From Paramacrobiotus metropolitanus (lineage: Eukaryota; Tardigrada; Eutardigrada; Parachela; Macrobiotidae), in NCBI RefSeq assembly GCF_019649055.1, contig NW_026570407.1:62001-126000 (forward strand): a stretch of DNA of 64,000 nucleotides, in the 5' to 3' direction. A program made the translations under genes and the position numbers. The notes under the pieces were generated by a model, which saw nothing but the letters and a program-made list of their open reading frames with translations, was not told the origin of the DNA and made no database searches. Shown here one piece after another: positions 1-11,607 of the stretch. How positions within the stretch are numbered: the first letter of the stretch is position 1; every line of letters begins with the position of its first letter.

Positions 1-578
1 AACCTTCGTGCACGAGTATTTACTGTGTTGTCGAGTCAACTTGGCACCTTTTTTTACAGTGAGTCGTATCCGACAACACAGTACCATCTTGCAACGTTCA
101 ACAGAATCGCGCTCAAACAACACGCTTCCCAGGTCCTCACAACTGTACGTTTTTCTTATAGGGTAAAGAACACCGGAAGCAAAGCCAGTACTTATTCCTC
201 TGCAATTATATGCACAAGTAGACACAACAAAATAATCGCTTGTTCACAAAGTTTCCCCGGGGTGTAATTAGAACAGACTACATACGGTAGTCAAAAAAAC
301 ATGCACGCGGTACTTACCGGATGCCGACCGAGATCGGCCATGCGAACTGTTCGTTCGCCTGCTGAGTGCATTTTGTGTATGCGGTAAAGCGGAAGTAAAG
401 TTATCGAATCAGTCACTATTGTCATTAATCGTGTTGCGCATTCTAAAAAAACTTTCCATGTCCGCTGCTGCAAGTCCAATCGAGAAAACTGCATAATAAT
501 AAGTTTTTAGCGCCTCTCGTTTTCATGTACTGAACAGCTTAAACATTAGGCGCAATTGCGAAGAACTGACTGATCGCT
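1..578. other. Intergenic, no recognisable gene
   Basis: Only short open frames without family resemblance, codon signature or convincing splice sites are present. I see nothing I can support here. The stretch ends where the first decayed endonuclease-like fragment begins. Confidence 0.5.
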
Positions 579-807
579 ATTTCTTTCAACCCCTGTCATT
601 CGAAACAACCGGAACTTGCGGCGTCAGTACCCGCCGCATTTCGTCAGCGAAGTTGGTCGACGTATAAAAGAACAAACAGGGGAAGCGCGCGCTCTGGAAT
701 TTTTGTGGCAGCGTATAAGTGTTGAAATTCAGCGCGGAAATGCCGCTTCTGTTTTGGGAAGTGTTCGTTGTTCAAAAGATCTGGAAGAGCTTTTTCATTT
801 GTTCTAG
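579..807 (+). pseudogene. C-terminal fragment of an RT/endonuclease-type ORF (copy A)
   Basis: The readable part ends in a frame with a conserved block: a VGRRI stretch, a TG-x-AR segment, then QRISVEIQRGNAASVLG and a stop at 805-807. Upstream, in another frame, lies a PLSFETTGTCG segment that aligns with the same position in copies C and B, so a frameshift lies near 625-640. From memory, this ET-G..GP / QR-S--IQRGNAAS-LGT pattern ends many reverse-transcriptase-containing ORFs in invertebrate genomes, after a restriction-endonuclease-like domain. Family assignment is recall, not a search. Only about 75 residues remain and no RT domain is adjacent, so this is a dead remnant. Confidence 0.55.
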
Positions 808-2505
808 CTGCTGGATATTTGAGTTTTAAATTTAAATGGCATTTGCTTGTACAAGTTGTGAAATAAATTACTACGGCTTAAACATTTCTTTACTTTTTTT
901 TTCTGGCCGTCCGGAAATAGGCCAGATAAAACCCAGATACGTTTGCAAGAAACGTATGTCTGACCTCAATGCCGGCGTCGTTATACGTTTCCCGTGCCAC
1001 AGCTAATCATCACGAATACTGTATTACGACACCAGTCAGTCAGATACCAAAAAGACGTACTTCTTTGGATAACAGTTAGCATGAGGTTCCCAGTGGTTGG
1101 GTCCCTTTGCGGTAACGCATATAACAGGGTACTAACACGACTTTACATCAAACACACTTGAAGATACCAGGAAAATGATTCTGCTACATTACAGCGTTAG
1201 AAAAATGTGTATTTTACTTTTACTCACAGTAAAATAACGATCCGGTTTTAAAGTCAAAAATTTTGAGATGAAAGTTACAGAGTACTGTTCATCCAAAAAA
1301 ATTTTTGGAAACGATATTCGGTGCGGAAACCATGTGAAAGCTTATCACACACTGGAAATTCCAGTATCATTACTATGAAAATTTATAGTGGGAAAAGCGA
1401 ACCATGGGTGGTGGGGCGGTGCAGGCGGCCCGTGCGGCTTTTGCAGATTTTCTTTTATAACTCTTAAAGCTTACCTCATATCAAAAAACGGTATGCGTAA
1501 CAAGCTCAGCAAGTAGTATTCGATTTAATGAAACTTTTTGAGAAATTTTTTGAAACCGCTTTGCTTTGCTGTGAGATTAAATTTGATTTCTCACAACGCG
1601 CGTTTGAAGTCTACCGTGTTTTGTTGAGCTATGATCAGCACAGAAAATCTTCAGCTGGAACGCTGAGCAAAGGAAATGAAAGGTCAGAAAGGTTTGAGAC
1701 GGCAGACACGCACGCCGCATGCAGATTAAGACAACAGCCGTCGGTCAACTAGGTTATTACACCATCCTGTCGCTAAATGCTTCGGCTCGGCATTCCTCTG
1801 AAGCGGTTGATTACTTTACCTGCGCTAACAATAGCTTCACATCAGAATCCAGTCCTTCGCTCTTGACCACAGTGGACAGCACAATCTCGTGATATACCGC
1901 GGCGCCGCACATCTGTCAGGCCATTCATGCGGTCGTGGGATCGATCCATCCAGATCTTAATTGAAGAAATTTGTAGAAAGAAATAGGAGACACACAAAAA
2001 CCAAGAAGCATATTGCCCATCGTATGTCCAATGTACAGTCACTACAGTGCTGTACTGCCTGTACATTATACATTGTGTTGACATTTGGTATTTTCGCCTG
2101 TGCGCGAAGCTGGCCAATCAGCGCCATTGCTTGAATCTGATGGAACGCTGTGGGTGGGAGGTTCCATAGCATCGCGAGCAAATAACGAGCACAGTGCCAT
2201 TATGCCGCCCAGCTAATATATCACTGACCAACACTTATTTGACCGGCTATCTGTTTCTTTGTCAATAAAGCTTTTACAACCTCGATCCTGTATCAGCGGA
2301 AAATAAGCGCAGGTCAAAGCCCGTTTTTGTTCTTGTACGAGCAGTCGTGTTTCTGGTTGAACTTGTCATTTCAATAGCCGAATCAATCCGTTTAACGAAA
2401 TTTGTGTAAGTGCTCTCTGATGCAAAGCCTACATTTGATATTTCGGTATTTTTATACTTCTTACGACCAAGATTAATCAATACATAGCACGCTGAGAATT
2501 CCATC
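808..2505. other. Intergenic, upstream of BTB gene
   Basis: Contains AT-rich runs and short ORFs, the longest being 74-91 codons at 1528-1752 and 1842-2181. None shows domains, and the two minus-strand ones overlap in different frames. The promoter of the BTB gene at 2506 should lie at the right end, but I could not pick out a core element with confidence. Confidence 0.45.
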
Positions 2506-5500
2506 ATGGCCGAACCTGTGCCACAAGCAGTAGCCCCGGCCGAATGGCAGCTCGCAGTACAGGGGAGTGTGGATCTCCGCCAGGGGATCTTGACCAGTGG
2601 CGAAAGGAGTGATGTAAAGTTTGCAGTGGGCAGCGAGCTTGGTGAAGTGATAATGTTTTCAGCGCATCAGTACGTATTAGTCCATGCGGTTGATACCAGA
2701 CTTCCAAGATCCCCATATTTGGTCATCGTAGGTTCATTCTCGGCCTGCGCGGCAGCGATGTGTTGCGCACGTTGTGCAAGTATGTACGCGGCGACGAACC
2801 CGTTGAGGTTCCAGAGATTCTGCCCGCAGCTTTTGGCAACATGCTCAAGTAAGTTTAGTCTTGGCATGCCCCTCATCGAAAGAAGTGCCCGATTATTGCG
2901 CAAGAGAAACTAAAAAACTAATCTAGGTTGACCGCTTTGCTCGGCGACAGTATTGTGGTTTAAAATGCAGCAGACATATGCGGCCACGGCGGCATTCAGC
3001 CGTGCCACAGCGGACTGCTTGTAACTTTTACTGGCATTTGCAAAATAAACAGAAAAAATGTTAATGAATTACTTTGCAGACACATTTACACTGGTTCTGT
3101 TAGTAATGGTCTGAAGACGGATAATGTCTTTGAGACCATTCACTGCGCCGACAAGTATAATCTGCCGGCGCTGACCGAATTGTGCTTGAGGTTCATCAGG
3201 GCGGATCTGAGCGGCGTCAACTGTGTGCTGTACCTCGATACTGTAAGTGTTGGCATGGGATTGCTCTTCAAAACACTACTGAGGTTATGGTTGTTCTTGA
3301 AAAAAGATGGTACTCACATAACACCAAACGTTCGATTTGCTGTAACATCATAGATGTGGTGTAGTGCTTGTCACGAGATACTGTGTCTGTTGTGGCACTT
3401 TGTGTCCTGTGTCGGGCATGGTAACTGCGGTGGCTAGCATTATGTCAGTGCTGTCATGCCACTGATATTTAGTTGGTTTTGTGCGCCCTAAGTGGCGGAT
3501 TAATAGTAAACATAATTATACCGCCACCTCAAGTCGTGACAATAGGTTTACAGTAATGATTAATGGCGAACGTTATTGTCACTACAGTTCTCAACAGAAC
3601 ACTATTGTCACTACTGTCAACTAGAAAAATTGGCTAAAGGCACTTTAAAAGAGTTATTTGACTCTTTTGTAAAAAACTAGCAATGCTAACGACACTACAA
3701 GTAACCAATTAACTGCTGTACTCATCCACTACTACTGAAAAGCATAGTGGTATGGTTGTGTGGTTGTCTATGGTTCATAGCAGGTAACGAAAGCACGCTA
3801 TGTTATATACGAGGCAAGCGACAACTCTTTCCCATCGCTTTAGTAGATTTTATCACTTTCCCTGCTGCATCTTACCCGTGTGCAGGCGCTCACGTGATGC
3901 TTGATTTCAGCCGTTTCAGTCGGTTTGCAGCTATAGTTGATTGTGCAAACTGATAAAGAACATATTAAAGTACATAGCATGGCAGGCGAGATTTTATCGC
4001 CGGCTCAGTAAGCGCTGATTACAATGGATACGATATCAGTATCACGAGAGCGCCTGCACACGGGTAAGATGCAGCAGGGAAAGTGATAAAATTTACTGAA
4101 GCGATGGGAAAGAGTTGTCGCTTGCCTCGTACTTTTTTTATGTCATATACTTTAATGAAGCTTCGTATTGGACAGTGTAATACAAGAATATCAATTAACA
4201 AAAACCATAACATCATTTCCGTTCCGCTAAATGAAAGGCGAAGTACACATCTTCCGTCTCTACCGTGTCGCTGAATGTACCGAGAACAGACACTGCATTT
4301 CCTCGCTGAATCTCAATACCAATTCTTTGGCGTAAAAACTCTCCTGAGCGGGGGTTGCCTGTACTGTCGATAATCTTTCTCGACAGCTCTTTGAAGAATA
4401 CCTTCGTCAGTGGTCCGAACGTGCTTGTAGTTTCAAACGCCAGCGGTTGAACGATATAACGGTCTGCCAGCCCGCTATACGGTCTGCCAACCGGCGCCAG
4501 ATGCTGGGCGATGCGTTGTTTCTTGTGCGTTTTCCACTGCTGAGCGATGCCGAACTGGCCGATGGTCCCGTAAAGGTAAGCCTTATTTGCAGGTGCAAGC
4601 TCTCCACTTGGTACTTGTTTTCGAACGCTTTAGGGAAGTAACCAGTTGCATGTTACCGAATTTTTATTCATGCTCGAGAATCTCCGCTTTCGCGCACTCT
4701 GAAACACTTTTCTGTATTGGTTTATGGCATTGCATAGCCAGGTGACTTTCATACATCAAGGTAAACACCGTTTCTGGATGGATCAGTCTCTTCATAATAA
4801 GACTTAGTACGTACATCAAGACACATTTAAACGTCCGACAGCCTTAAGACCCCAACCGGATATTGCGCGCAAAAACGGTTTTAACGCCAATAAAACAAAT
4901 CACTTGGCCACATATTGCCATGCATAAATCTTTGCAAAAACTTTTTTTTGTGCGCGAAAGCAGAAGTCGTCCTGCATGCACACGAATTCGGTGCCATGTG
5001 CCGGTCACTATTCAACTGATGAATTTAAACTATTCAGCACTATTTACATCGATATTCTGTGCAGAGTCAGCTGCTGTTGGAAAAGGAAATGCTAGACATA
5101 TACCGGTTCCGCCATGCCAGCAGCAAACCCCCGCTTCCCTTTTCAACGGAACATCGAACCGGTTCGATTATCCGCATCCCGCGGGGCTATGCGCAGCTCG
5201 CGCGCCTGGAACAGGTGTTTGTGGAGAGTGACACCGGCCACTACTGGTATCCGGCCGTGGTGACGGGGATCCGCGGATCGGAGGTCAGCGTGTCGCAGGA
5301 CGGAGGCCGCAGTACGCTACACTGTCAGCCCCATCAGATTGCTCGTGCCGCGGAGATCTTGCGAATCGGACAGAAAATTAAAACGCCCATTTTTTCCCGT
5401 CGCTATCTTACCGTCACTTTGGTTAAACACCAGAAAAATGTCTACACAGTAAAACATCAAGGCCAACGATATCGGAGGAAATTTAAGGATCTTGGTTTAA

Positions 5501-5550
5501 GCAGCGGACAAATGATGGAGTGGATGGCGTCTCATGGTTCTCACTTGTAG
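2506..5550 (+). CDS. BTB-BACK protein with Tudor-like C-terminal domain (gene I)
   Basis: Reconstructed exons are 2506-2669, 2732-2848, 3080-3242, about 4387-4575 and 5065-5550. The first three join in phase (leftover 2, 2, 0) with GT-AG borders and give a BTB fold: DLRQGILTSGERSDVKFAVG, then FILGLRGSDVL, then a stretch ending HCADKYNLPALTELCL. Exon 4387-4575 is the second half of BACK (W-SERAC, NRRQMLGDALFLVRFPLL). The last exon starts SQLLLEKEML, as in BTBD3/6-type proteins, and then carries a C-terminal domain (VFVESDTGHYWYPAVV, GGRS, RAAEIL-IGQKI) shared with 36658-37194 and 37812-38189. The exon for the first half of BACK, present in the paralogue at 35810-36000, is not found between 3243 and 4386. 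A foldback repeat and an antisense RT remnant lie there, so the gene may be damaged. BTB-BACK proteins usually act as Cullin-3 substrate adaptors. Confidence 0.7.
3807..4131. repeat. Foldback element with about 92-bp inverted arms
   Basis: The arm beginning TACGAGGCAAGCGACAACTC at about 3807-3898 recurs as its reverse complement at about 4040-4131 with roughly three mismatches before similarity stops. The centre is about 140 bp of unrelated sequence. It sits inside the intron of BTB gene I, in the interval where a BACK exon is expected. No coding capacity and no clear target duplication are visible, so it is either a MITE or a local inverted duplication. Confidence 0.65.
4213..4470 (-). pseudogene. 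C-terminal RT/endonuclease-type fragment (copy B), antisense in gene I
   Basis: The minus strand reads PLAFETTSTFGP, then a FFKELSRKI stretch, NPRSGEFLRQRIGIEIQRGN and AVSVLGTF before a stop at 4213-4215. This matches copies A, C and D column by column. It is open across its length but isolated, with no RT domain next to it. About 60 bases (4387-4449) overlap, on the opposite strand, with bases that also read as BACK domain of gene I, so one of the two similarities is accidental or the exon border is elsewhere. Confidence 0.5.
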
Positions 5551-7022
5551 AGTACGTTGCGAGGATGCTTGCTAATTCAATAAGGTTTCCCTGAAGGAGC
5601 GATGATTGCACTCATTTTGACAGTTTGTTTGAATAGTTTCTGTTGAAAGCATTTTATGGAAGTCAGATTATCATTTTGCAGTAACTGTAGAAGTATGCTG
5701 CATATCGTGACGAATTATGAGAGGCAGCTCTGTAACAGAATTTTCTTTTACTTTTTTAATAGACGTGGGTATAGGTGCGATCGCAACCACCATCGTTTAC
5801 ACTGACTTATTTTATTTTTAAAAATCCACCTGGGAAACGTTTTTCCTTTCTTCCGCTAACGACAAAAGCTGCATACTTACGAGTCATGAATTTTAAAAAA
5901 TTGAAAAATTGGTTTAACTTCTTTCCTGGTCGATATATCAGTATACCACTTCTTCCTTCCCTATTCTTCCTTGAACAAAAAAAGTCTTGCAAGCCAAGTT
6001 GTATTAAAATACTTAGTTGTAGGGTGCTGGGTTTAATGTGGTGGCACTGAACTTCTGCGAGCACGACACTTTCGTTTGCAAAACTTGGAAGGAAAATAGC
6101 GACACCGCAGCAACGCGGGCCCACAAAACCGCACATGTCAACTTTACCTCAGTCGAACGGGTCTCTACCCAGTACCAAGTACTCGTAGTAGTTCGACCAC
6201 CTTCCTGCTCACTGAAACGGCCACAACAACCTTGTGTCACAAGCCACAGTAAACATGGTGCTGGGTTGATTCGTTTTATGTCGCAGCACCATTGCACACG
6301 AGCTGCAAAACATGTCTGAGGAGTACGTGGCAGCATACGTACGATGAAGTCGTGCTTGCAGAGGAGGCGCAGGCCCTCGTAACGTGATGATGACTATTGT
6401 TATGTAAGCCGCTTGCGCCATGTGCAGTTCGGCCACATCGCTAAAGTGAATGAAGAAAAATGCAGCGTAACAAACCTTCAGGCATCATGCACAAATACCT
6501 GACGTCTTACTGGTGGCATGTTGGTGCGAGTTTCCGACTGGCCTACTTCAACTTCTTTTTGTCGTACACTGGAAAATTTAACCGATATACATGCAGTCTT
6601 AATAACTGCGCATTACCTAAAGCGCTGTTCAGCCACAAGCTAGCTGGCATCAGCAACACAAGGAACTTTTACAGTCGTTTAAGTCTTTCCCCTATACAAG
6701 TGGTCTTAAATATAGGGTTCATTGTAAAAAAAGAGGAAATGTAGAAAAGAAAATATTAATAATTAGTACTCGTGCAGATGCCAAAAATCACTCAGAATTT
6801 CAATCAAAGTGGAATGCCGACTTCATTGGGAACTGGGAAGCCGTTTAAATGGGCAGATACAGTATACGGCCTGCCACAACTAAGAGCACCGGTAACAAAG
6901 CAAAACGCAGAACGAATGCCTATACGAAAGCAGCAACAGCGAAACCACATTTGCGCTATAAAACCCAAGCCTTCTACTCTATCAAAATGACGGCAGGTCG
7001 GATAGCGATGCCCTTGATTTCA
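5551..7022. other. Intergenic, no supported gene
   Basis: Holds ORFs of 60-109 codons on both strands that overlap one another and resemble nothing I know. An ORF at 6460-6744 (94 codons) is the longest uninterrupted one but lacks any motif. Confidence 0.4.
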
Positions 7023-7708
7023 TTACGAACGGAATCCGCCGGCACGACATTCACACTGGTTTTTCTCCCGGTTGCAGCGCATGGGACCGTTGCTGCACAT
7101 ATTGTAGCCGCAATCGACTGTAACGATCAGTTAAACTCGTAATTAATTCATTTCATGCAACGTTATTAGCCCAAACAAACATTCAAATCAGCGGAGATAG
7201 AATGATATCATCTTATCGCTAATCAGAAGAGTGTACTTACTGCAACCGCTAAGCGGTCGAGTGCGCCGGCCGGTCTGTTCTTCCGTAGACGCCGCACCGC
7301 TGCCACGAGGCGGCTGGCCGGTCTGCTCTTCCGTGGACGCCGCTCCCCTGTGAGCGCCCTTTTCGCGCCGGTCGCTCTTAGCCGGCGATGAGCGCGCTGG
7401 CGGGCAGACACAGCGTTCCTGGTCTGTGTCGCAGGTTTGATGCTGACCGTCGTCGCACACACCGTACTCGCAGTCCACTACAACGCAAAGGAAAGCAATG
7501 TACCGTAATGTACCGTCTGTAGAAAACAACGCTCACTGCCAGCACTTTTAATTGTCCTGCTAAAACCAATGCAGATCGAAAGTTGTCGACATATTAATAC
7601 GTAATACATGTGCTTACGGCATCCGGTTTTCAGTTTCTTAGGAGCACAATGAACGCTGCAAGCATACAGAAGAACCGACGCGCATAACAGAAAAGCAATA
7701 TTTGCCAT
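7023..7708 (-). CDS. Secreted cysteine-rich protein with duplicated module
   Basis: Three exons on the minus strand are 7618-7708, 7241-7477 and 7023-7117. Both introns are in phase 1 with good GT-AG borders, giving 140 residues and a TAA stop. Exon 1 encodes a signal peptide (MANIAFLLCASVLLYACSVHC). Exons 2 and 3 each encode one module with the pattern C-(L/I)-D-C-x-Y-x-x-C-x-x-G, followed by C-x6-C-x-C. Exon 2 also has a linker with two copies of GAASTEEQTG. The matching phases and repeated cysteines show exon duplication. The product should enter the secretory pathway. I do not recognise the family; a small extracellular matrix, venom-like or defence-like peptide is possible but unproven. 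Confidence 0.7.
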
Positions 7709-9311
7709 GTTTTAAGTTTTTCACGGTTAATTGTCGAAAGCGCAAAACAATCGGCAGTGCCTAGGAATTAGCAACGATACTAAACGATACCGGCCAACAA
7801 ACCTTTCTACGCTTTACTGCTGTGTATAATACTTATTAGTATTAAGGGAACTTTCCATGTACCGGTTACACGACGAGGTCTGTTATCTGGCGATGGCGAT
7901 CAGGCTGATTTGAATCAGCCAGCCAATTGATCAGTAGACAAACACCATTGCGTTAGCTTAGGACATTATCAATATGTATTCTCTTTTCGTCGGACTGAGA
8001 ACCGGCCCAAAAGCCAGTGGATGGAAATTGTCATGGCAAAGGGTATGTGCACTTTGGTCGGAGGTGTTCTTCAGCCTTCGCTCGGAAAACCGCGGTTTTT
8101 CCGCAACTGTCATGTTGAAACTAGCATGCGTACGTTCCATATGACACTTAACTGCGCTTTAAGCATTTTTATAACTGTCGGAAAAGATTCGTGCCTTTAG
8201 TCGTATACGGCACAATTTTGGCACACACACCGGGCACATCAACTAATGAGAATGCATAAACGGCAGGAATGTTAGTTTTTGTGCAAACCAGCGCGTGTGT
8301 GCCTTCGGAAGCTGCACACTGCGATGCAGTAGTTGTGCAGGAAGAGAAATTATTAATTATTTGTACAGACATTCCTTTGTGCAACATAGATCGTGGTAAA
8401 ACTTTGCTGGCGTCCAGGGTAGCGACTGCATGTGGAACTTGATTTACGGTTTCGCAGTACATTGAACACTGAACTGCACATTCGCACATTGAACTGCATA
8501 CGAACAAGGCATCGGTTGCCGTGATCATCACGGCACCGTGGATATAAGCGCTCGGTGACCAAAACCTGTTATCGGCGCTCCAGCGGAAATTCTGACGTCT
8601 CAAACCTAATTCGTGCATAATTACGAACAGGGAAGACCTAGGACCTCTGTATGGCTATAATAACCCCCAAAAGTGCATTTTGCGTCATGCGGATTCGTTA
8701 TGGTGACAAGCGCAAAATTCCCTAAAGATAAATTTACCCATCTCTAACAGTGTCGGCTGTTGGAGAAATCTTTCTGCAGTACGATCGTTTGGTTGCAAAT
8801 AACAGTAAGCAGGCTACACCATAAATGCTTGAACGAAAAGCTGTTCGAGATATTGCAAATTTTCCTTAAAAAATTCGCTGCGGAAGCACCAGGAAGCAAC
8901 CCAATATAATTACTAGTACTGTACTGTACTGGAATACGAACGCTCTTAGCACTCTTCCAGTACGTAACGTGGCTGAAAAAATCAAATGCCAGATTGAATG
9001 TCTAACAGCTGATTAATTTAACCGACTGGATTAGAATGATCAAGGCCAAGCACACATAATCCTTACAGCCAATTGTAGTTAAGTGGAATTATGGAGGCTG
9101 CGATTGGTCGCAAGCGAAAGCATGTACGGTGTGTACAGTACTTACTTGCGGCCAGCATTTAAATGGGCTGTACAACCTACCAACAGGGCGATCGCCGCCT
9201 CTGGAAAGGCATTGTGACGAGTCCGTGATCAATCTGCCAGCAGCGGTCAACAATACGCTCAGGTAAGCAATGCTTGTAATCTGACAGCTGATCAGTGATC
9301 ACCACCGAGCC
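7709..9311. other. Intergenic, no supported gene
   Basis: A 149-codon minus-strand ORF (8169-8618) is cysteine-containing but has no signal peptide, splice support or family pattern, and a shorter ORF overlaps it in another frame. Nothing else stands out. Confidence 0.4.
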
Positions 9312-9830
9312 CATGACAGCCTCAAAGCGGTCATCAAGCGCGCTTTTGCGTCGGCGGGAATCGAAACTGAACTGGAACCTGCCGGAATCCTCCGTACAGA
9401 TGGCAAACGACCCGACGGCGTGACAATTTCCCGTGGGAAAGAGGAAAGGCGCTGGCCTGAGATGTAACCTGCTGCAGCACCATGGCGTTGTCGTACATTG
9501 CAGCCACATCCACCCAAGCCGGAGCAGCAGCATCGCTAGCCGAGCGGAGCAAGACCGAGAAATACCGCAACATCACCCGGGATTACTGGTTCTCGCCGCT
9601 GGCCTTCGAGACCTACGGAACATGCGGACCAGAAACCGCTAATGTGCTTGGAAACATGATCCACTAGCAATCAGGCGAACTGCGAGCACTCGAGTTTGCG
9701 TCAACGGATCAGCATAGAGATTCAGCGAGGAAACGCAGAATCTGTAATGGGACAGCACCATCGGCAGCGAATTTTGACGAATTTTTTTCTGTTATTCGTC
9801 CGTCTGTTCTTATAAATGTTGCCGTGTAGC
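9312..9830 (+). pseudogene. RT-associated endonuclease-type C-terminus (copy C)
   Basis: This is the longest remnant of the family. The plus strand reads HDSLKAVIKRAFASAGIE, then an EPAGILRTDGKRPDG stretch, a stop (after 9450), then in another frame LSYIAATSTQAGAAA and the PLAFETYGTCGPE block (to a stop at 9667), then EIQRGNAESVMG near 9720-9755. The order H-L-AG-EP-G-DGxRPD, then TS-AGAAA, then ET-G-GPE, then QRGNA is, from memory, the endonuclease-like tail of a widespread invertebrate RT-containing family. Several frameshifts and stops show it is dead. Confidence 0.6.
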
Positions 9831-10109
9831 TCGCTTGTGTTTTCAGTTTCTCACGATTTACGTAGAGTTTGTGTAAAATTTTGTTTCCCGAAACGCAAAT
9901 AAAAGTCGACCCACCGAGCCCAAATTACTAGTACCACAGTGGTGGGAAAAACTGTCGGCTTTGATCGGCGACTTCTTTCAGATGTAACCATGCCGGCGGC
10001 ATAAGCGGTGCGCGTGCCAGGACAGCGCCGGTACTTTTTATTAGGCTGTTCAGGGTTAATGCGCTGAGCACTCAAGAAAACCTTAAAGGTCTAATAAAAC
10101 TCTTGTTCC

Positions 10110-10302
10110 AGGTATAATTGTGATTATTCGGTATACCAACCCAGTGGACAATGGCCTAATGCCCGACAACGTGTGTGTGATTTACTGCGCCAAAATTCTA
10201 ATCTGCCGGCGCTGGAAGACAGGTGCTGAAAGAACTTAGTTGCTGAGGTTGATCAGGATGGACTTAAGAAGGCCAAAAATTCTTTCATGCAACTGGATTG
10301 TG
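10110..10302 (+). pseudogene. Degenerate BTB exon relic
   Basis: After a tract ending TTGTTCCAG, the plus strand reads a decayed version of BTB exon 3 of gene I: RYTNPVDNGLMPDNV aligns with IYTGSVSNGLKTDNV, and the NLPALEDRC segment with NLPALTELC. The exon ends CAACTGGAT/GTGAG, matching the donor position at 3242-3243. Frameshifts and stops interrupt it and no neighbouring exons are recognisable. It shows that the BTB cluster once had another member here. Confidence 0.55.
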
Positions 10303-10387
10303 AGTTTTTTCACTTCTTTTTTTTAATTGTTTTTCACCTTGCTAAGCCAGTTTAAACATCCAAAACACACACAAGCGTCACACAGCA

Positions 10388-10636
10388 TCAAAAGACAGCG
10401 GAAACATGCGGCCGAATCACAGAGAACATTTGATCTAAGTTAGCCGAGGCTGGTGTCGTTCCCAGGATGGATGCTGCATTTCCACGTTGAATTTCGATGC
10501 TGAACCTCTGGCGCAGATACTCCGTTGCGCGTATCCCGCCCGTTTCCTGCCATATCATCCTGCCTACCTCGCTGAACAGCCGGGAGGCTTCCGGTCTGAG
10601 TGGTCCCACTGTCTCCACACCCACCGCACGGAACAC
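10388..10636 (-). pseudogene. C-terminal RT/endonuclease-type fragment (copy D)
   Basis: An 82-codon open frame reads VGVETVGPLRPEASRLFSEV, GRMIWQETGG, then RATEYLRQRFSIEIQRGN and AASILGT before the stop. It is the best preserved of the four copies but still lacks everything upstream. It lies just downstream of, and antisense to, the BTB exon relic. Confidence 0.55.
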
Positions 10637-11221
10637 CGTTTAAAAAACAAACCCATTTCCTTCCCCCAACCGTCTTCCACTTTCGCATTTACAACTGGTA
10701 TCAATTAGCCAAAACAAACAGTTGTATCTGTTTTAGAATTCACGCATGGTTCAACGAAGGAAAACATTAAATGAACACACGTATATAGTTGATAGAACGG
10801 GATGGTCGATTTAAGCTTAAACTGGCTGGCGTGGAGTGGCTTGAACCGGCAACCGGTGTTTTCCGGAACCATGCAAACCATAGCTACATTTTCGTCGGAC
10901 TTTTGCAGATTTGTTGGTAAACGTTTTTGGCAGTGGAATATGCGCACCACACGGTTTTCAAATCGTATGATCGCAGTTACTAGTACAATCTCAACCTCCG
11001 GCACTCTAGCTGCAGCACATTATGCTTCTGAAATCCTGCTCTGCCAGAATTGTGTACTAAGTGCCGGTTTCTTCTTTCCATCATGTCAGAAAATCGTTTG
11101 CATAACGAACACCGCTTCCCGCAGTTGCTGACCAGTTGACGCTTCTCTAAGACAGTGGTGACATGCGCGATGAAAAGTGCGCCGAACGGCCAAATGAAAT
11201 CCTTTCCAGGTCTTAGTATAC
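10637..11221. other. Left flank of retrotransposon 1
   Basis: Overlapping ORFs of about 100 codons on both strands have no recognised domain. The stretch ends at the AATG target duplicate. Confidence 0.4.
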
Positions 11222-11225
11222 AATG

Positions 11226-11607
11226 TGTCAGATATGACACAGAAGCAGAACGAAAAGTGGGGCAAATATCGCCTTTATTGGGAACAATAAAGCAACCACA
11301 AACAAACACAGAAAACCAATGCGGTATCACTGTGGAAAAAGTAGCTGCGAGCGCGCAAGTCAGTAAAATGGTAATGATGCAGCGTGCTGCGGGTACGCAA
11401 CAGCTGATGCCGTAAAGCATGGGATCGCTCGTAGGCGCTGGGCTACGCCCCCAAGAGTGCGGAAATGCGCTGATTGGTCAGCGTAGACAAAGTATACGCT
11501 GAGTGAGCAGCGTAATAGCGCGGCACGAATGGAGTAGCCGTGCGCGAGCGGGCGACAGAGCAAAGCCACAAGAGGTGTCTACCGCCTCGAGTGTGCGGTC
11601 TCTGACA
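11226..11607 (-). repeat. 3' LTR of element 1
   Basis: 382 bp bounded by TGTCAGA and TCTGACA. An AATAAA polyadenylation signal is on the coding strand at 11274-11279. An ACCAATCAG (CCAAT-box-like) sequence is also present. The sequence matches 28398-28779 with no difference that I could find by eye. Confidence 0.93.

Noticed and set aside
8169-8618. 149-codon minus-strand ORF
   Set aside because: No signal peptide or recognisable pattern and a second frame overlaps it; not enough to call a gene.
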